Position numbers and translations under genes: made by a program. This document shows positions 7,099 to 10,561 of a DNA stretch of 10,561 nucleotides, one piece after another. Source of the DNA: Lachnospiraceae bacterium UBA1251 (GTDB taxonomy: Bacteria; Bacillota; Clostridia; Lachnospirales; Lachnospiraceae); the NCBI GenBank assembly GCA_002308255.1, contig DBVZ01000125.1:1050-11610 (forward strand). The letters run 5' to 3'. Every line of letters starts with the position of its first letter. Position 1 is the stretch's first letter. Under the pieces are notes generated by a model that had not been told where the DNA came from, did not search any database, and saw only the letters and a list, made by a program, of their open reading frames with translations.

Positions 7099-7809
7099 AT
7101 GAGGCTCAGAAATATACCGGAAGCGAAAGGAATCGTGGCGGAAAGCCGCCATGTGATCCGCCTGCAGGAGGTAAACGGCAGAAGTATTCCTGATTTTCTG
7201 CATACGGATATGCCTGTCGAGATGGAGATCGGGATGGGGAAAGGCGCGTTCGTGATCGGAATGGCGCAGTCGCACCCGGACAGATTCTTTATCGGTGTGG
7301 AACGGTATGAAAGCGTCCTTATGAGGGCGGTCCAGAAAATGGATACGCTTGAGAAGGCGGAGAGAGAAGGGACGGAACCGGCCGGCACATTTCCCCGGAA
7401 TCTGAAATTCCTGTGCGAAGACGCCGCATCTCTTCCGGAGTGGTTTCCGGAGGGATCCGTCGGGAAGCTCTATCTGAACTTTTCCGATCCCTGGCCGAAA
7501 GCAAGGCACGAAAAGAGAAGGCTCACATCCGGTTTCTTCCTATCTATATATGAAAGATTTCTGAAACCCGGCGGGGAGCTCGTTTTCAAGACCGACAACG
7601 AAGCGCTCTTCGCATTCTCCGTGGAGACGATGCGCAGCGCGGAGCACTGGACATTGAAGACCGTGACGAATGACCTTCACAGGACTCTCGCGCCCGGAGA
7701 AGAAAACATTATGACGGAGTATGAGCGGAAGTTTTCCAATCTCGGCAGCAAAATATGCCGGATGACGGCGGTTTACAACGGACGCGATGATTCAAGCGCG
7801 ATTTGTTAA
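7099..7809 (+). CDS. trmB: tRNA (guanine-N7-)-methyltransferase
   Basis: This 236-residue enzyme transfers a methyl group from S-adenosylmethionine to N7 of G46 in the variable loop of tRNAs, in the cytosol. The Rossmann-type SAM motif is EIGMGKGAF (43-51), followed by FIGVER with the acidic Glu68. The family signature NFSDPWPK lies at 127-134, with HEKRRL (137-142) and the closing FKTDN at 163-167. The length is near the family's usual 210-230, with a small insertion around 85-100. The ATG at 7099 has a purine-rich AGAGGA about 8 bases upstream. The gene stands after the DnaA-box region and is followed within 28 bases by the trxA promoter; no separate strong terminator is visible. Confidence 0.96.
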   Translation: MRLRNIPEAKGIVAESRHVIRLQEVNGRSIPDFLHTDMPVEMEIGMGKGAFVIGMAQSHPDRFFIGVERYESVLMRAVQKMDTLEKAEREGTEPAGTFPRNLKFLCEDAASLPEWFPEGSVGKLYLNFSDPWPKARHEKRRLTSGFFLSIYERFLKPGGELVFKTDNEALFAFSVETMRSAEHWTLKTVTNDLHRTLAPGEENIMTEYERKFSNLGSKICRMTAVYNGRDDSSAIC

Positions 7810-7836
7810 GATTTGCTTTCCGGCAAACAATAATAC

Positions 7837-7865
7837 TTGATAACGTTTTGCCTTGCTGTTACAAT
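7837..7865 (+). promoter_or_regulatory. trxA promoter
   Basis: TTGATA (7837-7842) and TACAAT (7860-7865) are separated by exactly 17 bases and match consensus at five positions each. The start would be near 7872, giving a leader of about 60 bases. This is a strong sigma-A-type promoter just after the trmB stop. Confidence 0.75.
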
Positions 7866-7883
7866 GAGGGCGTTTCATATATA

Positions 7884-7900
7884 ACCGGGGAAGCCCCGGT
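7884..7900 (+). other. Hairpin in the trxA 5' leader
   Basis: ACCGGGG (7884-7890) and CCCCGGT (7894-7900) form a perfect 7-base stem around AAG. It begins about 12 bases after the predicted transcript start and ends 19 bases before the GGAGG site, with no following T-run. A 5' mRNA-stabilising hairpin fits better than a terminator. Confidence 0.55.
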
Positions 7901-7931
7901 ACAGGAAGGAAATGGATCCGGAGGTTTTATT

Positions 7932-8252
7932 ATGGTAGAAATGCTTACGGCGGAGGAATTCAATGCCGCAATTGAAGGCTCTGATGTGCCGGTGCTGGTA
8001 GACTGCTTCGCTACCTGGTGCGGCCCCTGCAAAATGATGGCGCCGATTGTGGACGAGATGGCGGAGGAGTTCGAAGGAAGACTCAGAGTCTATAAAGTCG
8101 ATGTGGATGAGTCCCCCAGAGTTGCCATGAATTACGGCATCAGCTCGATCCCGTCGTTCCTCTTTTTCAAGGACGGCGAACTGGTCCGCAAGATGGTCGG
8201 CGGAATGGACGCGGAAGACTTTGAAGCGGCAATCGAAGAGGTGCTCGGCTGA
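7932..8252 (+). CDS. trxA: Thioredoxin
   Basis: This 106-residue protein has normal thioredoxin length and fold markers: the active site WCGPC at 29-33, the buried Asp24 before it, the cis-proline in SSIPSF (Pro74), and the C-terminal MVGGMDAEDF segment. It is a cytosolic disulfide reductase that is re-reduced by thioredoxin reductase, which is not in this window. The ATG at 7932 is chosen over upstream in-frame starts because GGAGG lies 7 bases before it and the fold begins here. An unusual point is VDCFATWC: the common VDFWA segment carries Cys25 in place of Phe and Phe26 in place of Trp, putting a third cysteine near the active site. The gene has its own promoter and appears monocistronic. 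Confidence 0.96.
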   Translation: MVEMLTAEEFNAAIEGSDVPVLVDCFATWCGPCKMMAPIVDEMAEEFEGRLRVYKVDVDESPRVAMNYGISSIPSFLFFKDGELVRKMVGGMDAEDFEAAIEEVLG

Positions 8253-8261
8253 TCTTGTCTT

Positions 8262-8284
8262 ATTTTTCCGAAAACAGGAAAAAT
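8262..8284 (+). terminator. Weak AT-rich hairpin after trxA
   Basis: ATTTTTCC (8262-8269) and GGAAAAAT (8277-8284) form a perfect 8-base stem with a 7-base loop, 10 bases after the trxA stop. No T-run follows the right arm, so it is at best a weak terminator or a 3'-end protecting structure. Confidence 0.4.
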
Positions 8285-8288
8285 GTCC

Positions 8289-8317
8289 TTGCATTTTGAA
8301 ATAGAGTTGATTATAAT
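8289..8317 (+). promoter_or_regulatory. Promoter of the tRNA-Lys gene
   Basis: TTGCAT (8289-8294) and a perfect TATAAT (8312-8317) are 17 bases apart. The start would be near 8324, leaving a 25-base 5' leader to be removed by RNase P. It overlaps no coding gene. Confidence 0.75.
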
Positions 8318-8348
8318 GATGTTCGTTCGCAGGGCGGGCATCATATCC

Positions 8349-8421
8349 GGGCTTCTAGCTCATTTGGTAGAGCACCTGACTCTTAATCAGGGTGTGCGGG
8401 GTTCGAGCCCCCGGAGGCCCA
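8349..8421 (+). tRNA. tRNA-Lys (anticodon CUU)
   Basis: The 73 bases fold into a complete cloverleaf. The acceptor stem is GGGCTTC with GAGGCCC (one G-T pair), the D stem GCTC/GAGC, the anticodon stem CCTGA/TCAGG with loop CTCTTAA, a five-base variable loop, and T stem CGGGG/CCCCG with TTCGAGC. Bases 34-36 read CTT, decoding the lysine codon AAG. The discriminator base is A. The next bases are CTG, so CCA is not encoded and must be added by the CCA-adding enzyme. The gene is a single unit with its own promoter and terminator. Confidence 0.97.
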
Positions 8422-8434
8422 CTGGAAAGAGACA

Positions 8435-8463
8435 CCGGCATCTTTTGATGCCGGCGTTTTTTT
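8435..8463 (+). terminator. Rho-independent terminator of tRNA-Lys
   Basis: CCGGCATC (8435-8442), loop TTTT, and GATGCCGG (8447-8454) form a perfect 8-base stem, followed by CG and seven T (8457-8463). It lies 13 bases after the tRNA and separates it from the ribosomal-protein promoter. Confidence 0.93.
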
Positions 8464-8486
8464 CGGCTTTTTCAAAGGACTTGTGC

Positions 8487-8515
8487 TTGACGGGGGAGAT
8501 TCCGTATGCTATAGT
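8487..8515 (+). promoter_or_regulatory. Promoter of the rpmG-secE-nusG-rplK-rplA operon
   Basis: TTGACG (8487-8492) and TATAGT (8510-8515) are separated by exactly 17 bases, and the TG at 8507-8508 makes an extended -10 (TGCTATAGT). Each hexamer matches consensus at five positions, so this should be a strong promoter. Transcription would start near 8522. Confidence 0.82.
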
Positions 8516-8521
8516 CTCTTC

Positions 8522-8646
8522 GTGACACATGAAGTGGTCTTTTTTTTTCTGTGCTTTTTTATGGGCGAAGCAGACAAAAAGGCCGGGCAGGCGGTCCCCG
8601 TACATGGCCGCGTGCCTCAGAGGATTATCATTGGAGGTGAATAACC
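8522..8646 (+). other. Long 5' leader of the rpmG operon with T9 tract and hairpin
   Basis: About 125 bases lie between the predicted start site and the rpmG start codon. The leader holds a run of nine T (8540-8548) only about 20 bases from the transcript start, a second six-T run at 8555-8560, and a GC-rich hairpin: GGCAGGCGG (8586-8594) pairs with CCGCGTGCC (8608-8616) with one G-G mismatch. The hairpin ends 16 bases before the GGAGGTG site (8633-8639). No known ribosomal leader family is recognised; control of the operon by this leader is inferred. Confidence 0.5.
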
Positions 8647-8796
8647 GTGCGTACAAGGATAACGTTGGAATGTACAGAATGCAAGAACCGCAATTACAAC
8701 ACGACGAAGAACAAAAAAGAACATCCGCAGAGGATGGAGATCAGCAAGTATTGCAGATTCTGTAAGAAACACACCCTGCACAAGGAAACGAAGTAA
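8647..8796 (+). CDS. rpmG: 50S ribosomal protein L33, zinc-binding form
   Basis: This 49-residue gene starts with GTG and is easily missed by length filters. The product begins [17 protein letters not shown] and has two CxxC pairs (Cys9/Cys12 and Cys36/Cys39), the zinc-ribbon form of L33 rather than the cysteine-free form. L33 sits near the E site of the 50S subunit. GGAGGTG lies 7 bases before the GTG, and no ATG in the same frame is better placed. It is the first gene of the operon, 12 bases before secE; rpmG-secE-nusG is the standard order in Firmicutes. Confidence 0.96.
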   Translation: MRTRITLECTECKNRNYNTTKNKKEHPQRMEISKYCRFCKKHTLHKETK

Positions 8797-8808
8797 GGAA
8801 GGTTCGTT

Positions 8809-9006
8809 ATGGCAGAGAAAGACACAAAAAAGAAGAAAAGTTTCTTCACCGGTGTCAAAGCGGAATTCGGGAAGATCTCCTGGCCGAGCCGCCCGACTCT
8901 TCTCAAACAGACTGCGCTTGTTACGTTTATCTCGATCGTTCTCGGAATTATTATTTCCGTGGTGGACAGCGCCGCGCTGCAGCTGCTCCGGCTCCTGATC
9001 GGTTAA
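8809..9006 (+). CDS. secE: Preprotein translocase subunit SecE
   Basis: This 65-residue protein is the short single-span form of SecE found in Firmicutes. It clamps SecY in the SecYEG channel. A lysine-rich start (KDTKKKK) is followed by the amphipathic conserved segment GVKAEFGKISWPSRPTLLKQT, with the family's hallmark Trp25-Pro26, and one membrane span near residues 35-61. AAGGAAGG lies 6 bases upstream of the ATG. It sits between rpmG and nusG with gaps of 12 and 18 bases, so one transcript is expected. Confidence 0.96.
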   Translation: MAEKDTKKKKSFFTGVKAEFGKISWPSRPTLLKQTALVTFISIVLGIIISVVDSAALQLLRLLIG

Positions 9007-9024
9007 GCGAAAGAAGAGGTTCTT

Positions 9025-9573
9025 ATGAGTGAAGCAAAATGGTATGTGGTTCATACCTATTCCGGCTACGAAAAAAAAGTCAAGGCGAACATTGACAAAG
9101 CCATCGAAAACCGTCATCTCGAGGAGCAGATCCTGGAAGTGAGGGTCCCGATGCAGGAAATGTATGAAGTCAAGAACGGTGTTCAGAAGCTGACGCAGAA
9201 AAAACTGTTCCCGGGATATGTTCTTATCAATATGATCATGAACGACGATACCTGGTATGTGGTCCGCAATACACGCGGCGTGACCGGATTCGTCGGACCG
9301 GGATCGAAGCCTGTACCGCTCAGCGAAGAGGAAATGATTCCTCTGGGCATCGGTACTGCCGGCAGCTCGAAACCGGCGCAGGCCGCAAAGCCGAAACTTA
9401 TGGTCGAATATGAACCGGGCGATATGATCGTTGTTGTCGCCGGTGCCTGGGAAGGCACGGACGGCGTGATCACAGCCGTCAACCCGCAGAAACAGACTGT
9501 CACGATCAATGTGGAGCTGTTCGGACGGGAAACACCGGTAGAGATCGGATTCCTTGAGATCAAGAAGAAATAA
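9025..9573 (+). CDS. nusG: Transcription elongation/termination factor NusG
   Basis: This 182-residue protein contains the NGN domain (about 1-108: KWYVVHTYSGYEKKV, FPGYVLINM, TRGVTGFVG) and a C-terminal KOW domain (about 128-182: EPGDMIVVVAGAWEGTDGVI). NusG binds the RNA polymerase clamp through NGN, and its KOW domain contacts partners such as ribosomal protein S10. The linker at 108-126 is slightly long and rich in Ala, Ser, Gly and Lys. GAGG lies 5 bases before the ATG. The adjacent ribosomal-protein genes and secE fit its usual operon position. Confidence 0.98.
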   Translation: MSEAKWYVVHTYSGYEKKVKANIDKAIENRHLEEQILEVRVPMQEMYEVKNGVQKLTQKKLFPGYVLINMIMNDDTWYVVRNTRGVTGFVGPGSKPVPLSEEEMIPLGIGTAGSSKPAQAAKPKLMVEYEPGDMIVVVAGAWEGTDGVITAVNPQKQTVTINVELFGRETPVEIGFLEIKKK

Positions 9574-9575
9574 CA

Positions 9576-9591
9576 GCCGCGCGAAGGCGGC
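9576..9591 (+). other. Hairpin between nusG and the rplK leader motif
   Basis: GCCGC (9576-9580) and GCGGC (9587-9591) form a 5-base stem around a six-base loop, two bases after the nusG stop. There is no T-run, so it is unlikely to terminate transcription. It may be a spacer structure or processing site between nusG and the rplK leader. Confidence 0.4.
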
Positions 9592-9600
9592 AGTGAAGAA

Positions 9601-9636
9601 GTGGAAGGGCGAAAGCCCGAATGTACCACAAGGAGG
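9601..9636 (+). promoter_or_regulatory. Candidate L1-binding autoregulatory leader before rplK
   Basis: The RNA would fold as outer stem GTGG (9601-9604) / CCAC (9626-9629), an asymmetric loop with AAG on the left and GAATGTA on the right, and an inner stem GGGC/GCCC capped by GAAA (9607-9618). The 23S rRNA site of protein L1 has the same layout, GUGG-GAG, stem, UGAAAUA-CCAC. In E. coli, L1 represses its operon through such a mimic before rplK. The AAGGAGG ribosome binding site (9630-9636) begins directly after CCAC, so bound L1 would block initiation. The structure is seen; L1 binding is inferred. Confidence 0.75.
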
Positions 9637-9642
9637 TGCCCA

Positions 9643-10071
9643 ATGGCAAAAAAAGTAACTGGTTACATCAAATTACAGATTCCGGCAGGCAAAGCTACAC
9701 CGGCTCCGCCTGTAGGTCCGGCGCTCGGTCAGCACGGCGTCAACATCGTGGAGTTCACAAAACAGTTCAACGCGAGAACGGCTGATCAGGGAGATCTTAT
9801 CATCCCGGTCGTTATCACGGTGTACGCGGACAGAAGTTTCACCTTCATTACAAAGACTCCGCCGGCAGCAGTTCTGATCAAGAAAGCCCTCGGTCTTCAG
9901 TCCGGTTCGGGCGTACCGAACAAGCAGAAGGTCGGCAAGCTTACGCAGGCTCAGCTTCGCGAGATCGCGGAGAAGAAGATGCCCGATCTCAATGCGGGTT
10001 CGATCGAAGCGGCGATGAGCATTATCGCCGGAACTGCGAGAAGTATGGGTGTAACGGTAGCTGACGAATAA
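9643..10071 (+). CDS. rplK: 50S ribosomal protein L11
   Basis: This 142-residue protein is a standard-length L11, which binds the GTPase-associated centre of 23S rRNA and is needed for elongation-factor function. It shows the N-terminal [26 protein letters not shown] signature with the proline-rich hinge, the [11 protein letters not shown] segment between the domains, and the C-terminal rRNA-binding domain with AGTARSMGV. The ATG at 9643 has AGGAGG 6 bases before it; an in-frame GTG at 9601 lies inside the leader hairpin and is rejected as a start. It is preceded and followed by candidate L1-responsive leaders. Confidence 0.98.
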   Translation: MAKKVTGYIKLQIPAGKATPAPPVGPALGQHGVNIVEFTKQFNARTADQGDLIIPVVITVYADRSFTFITKTPPAAVLIKKALGLQSGSGVPNKQKVGKLTQAQLREIAEKKMPDLNAGSIEAAMSIIAGTARSMGVTVADE

Positions 10072-10078
10072 ACAGATA

Positions 10079-10131
10079 GTGGAAGAGTCCGATAGCACTG
10101 GCGAGTCGGGCTTGATAGGACCACAAGGAGG
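10079..10131 (+). promoter_or_regulatory. Second candidate L1-binding leader, before rplA
   Basis: The same design recurs here: GTGG (10079-10082) / CCAC (10121-10124), AAG on the left, and an inner stem AGTCCGA (10086-10092) / TCGGGCT (10106-10112). The right-hand loop is TGATAGGA, so CTTGATAGGACCAC closely resembles CUUGAAAUACCAC of 23S rRNA. The AAGGAGG site (10125-10131) again abuts the outer stem. Both leaders share GTGGAAG and ACCACAAGGAGGT but differ in the inner stem, which suggests a conserved function rather than a recent copy. Confidence 0.75.
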
Positions 10132-10139
10132 TATTTACC

Positions 10140-10561
10140 ATGAAACATGGAAAGAAATATTTGGAGTCCGCGAAAGAGATCAATCGCGCCGAACTGTATG
10201 ATCCGGAAGCAGCGATCGCTCTGGTCAAGAAAACCGCAAAAGCGAAATTTGACGAGACCGTGGAAGCTCATTTCCGTACGAACTGCGACGGCCGTCACGC
10301 CGAGCAGCAGATCCGCGGCGCTGTCTCTCTCCCGAACGGAACCGGCAAGACCGTCCGCGTTCTTGTTTTCGCAAAAGGCGCGAAAGCCGATGAAGCGGCA
10401 GCGGCAGGCGCTGATTATGTAGGCGCGGATGAACTCGTCCCGAAGATCCAGAAAGAGAACTGGTTCGAATTCGACGTCGTCGTCGCCACCCCGGATATGA
10501 TGGGTATCGTCGGACGTCTCGGACGTACACTCGGCCCGAAAGGCCTTATGCCGAACCCGAA
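10140..10561 (+). CDS. rplA: 50S ribosomal protein L1, N-terminal part (runs off right edge)
   Basis: The ATG at 10140 opens a frame that continues to the window end: 140 complete codons of a protein normally near 230 residues. It begins [14 protein letters not shown] and shows domain I features ([34 protein letters not shown]), then the domain II strand [20 protein letters not shown] and the rRNA-binding hinge region [18 protein letters not shown]1 forms the mobile stalk by the E site and in many bacteria is also a translational repressor of its own operon. AAGGAGG lies 8 bases upstream. The position 68 bases after rplK is the canonical L11-L1 order. Confidence 0.97.
   Translation, partial: MKHGKKYLESAKEINRAELYDPEAAIALVKKTAKAKFDETVEAHFRTNCDGRHAEQQIRGAVSLPNGTGKTVRVLVFAKGAKADEAAAAGADYVGADELVPKIQKENWFEFDVVVATPDMMGIVGRLGRTLGPKGLMPNP

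Noticed and set aside
7838..7851. Catabolite-control (cre)-like sequence in the trxA promoter spacer
   Set aside because: TGATAACGTTTTGC fits the cre outline except for its last two bases and is not palindromic; such a degenerate match is expected by chance.
8283..8525. Open frame of 80 codons across the tRNA-Lys gene
   Set aside because: It reads through a perfect tRNA cloverleaf, its terminator and the next promoter, so it cannot be a real gene.
8529..8765. Open frame overlapping rpmG in another frame
   Set aside because: The true gene is the GTG-started 49-codon L33 frame with two CxxC pairs; the overlapping frame has no features.
1..10561. Defence, mobile or otherwise novel multi-gene system
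   Set aside because: Every sizeable coding region is assigned to a core housekeeping or transport family, no transposase, integrase, toxin-antitoxin or CRISPR repeats are visible, and no large unexplained interval remains.

Overview
The window looks like a core chromosomal segment of a fairly GC-rich member of the Clostridia, plausibly a Lachnospiraceae relative. The evidence is the gene set and order (pth-mfd, then rpmG-secE-nusG-rplK-rplA), strong AGGAGG-type ribosome binding sites, a thioredoxin and 49-residue zinc-type L33 of Firmicutes character, a tRNA gene without encoded CCA, and many CGG/GGC/CCG codons. Genus and species cannot be named from this alone. I see no prophage, insertion sequence, CRISPR array or defence island.

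Layout. Positions 1-1469 (minus strand) hold the N-terminal 489 residues of a CtpE-like P-type cation ATPase that runs off the left edge. A divergent AT-rich intergenic region (1470-1676) separates it from an operon of pth (peptidyl-tRNA hydrolase), mfd (transcription-repair coupling factor) and a secreted SurA/PrsA-like lipoprotein. These genes are joined by an 8-base overlap and an ATGA overlap, and the operon closes with a strong hairpin terminator. A 364-base gap (6735-7098) follows, containing four perfect DnaA boxes (TTATCCACA) within 118 bases. Next come trmB (tRNA m7G46 methyltransferase), trxA (thioredoxin) with its own promoter, and a free-standing tRNA-Lys(CUU) gene with near-consensus promoter and terminator. 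The last block, 8487-10561, is the start of the rpmG-secE-nusG-rplK-rplA operon; rplA is cut by the right edge.

How the genes work together. Most concern translation and the transcription-translation interface: Pth recycles stalled peptidyl-tRNA, TrmB modifies tRNA, L33/L11/L1 are 50S proteins, NusG controls elongation, SecE is part of the translocon, and Mfd removes stalled RNA polymerase. The two most interesting non-coding signals are the DnaA-box cluster upstream of trmB, which resembles an origin-like or DnaA-titrating/regulatory site outside dnaA, and two related RNA leaders, one before rplK and one before rplA. Both leaders mimic the ribosomal protein L1 binding site of 23S rRNA and end directly against the Shine-Dalgarno sequence, suggesting dual L1 feedback control.
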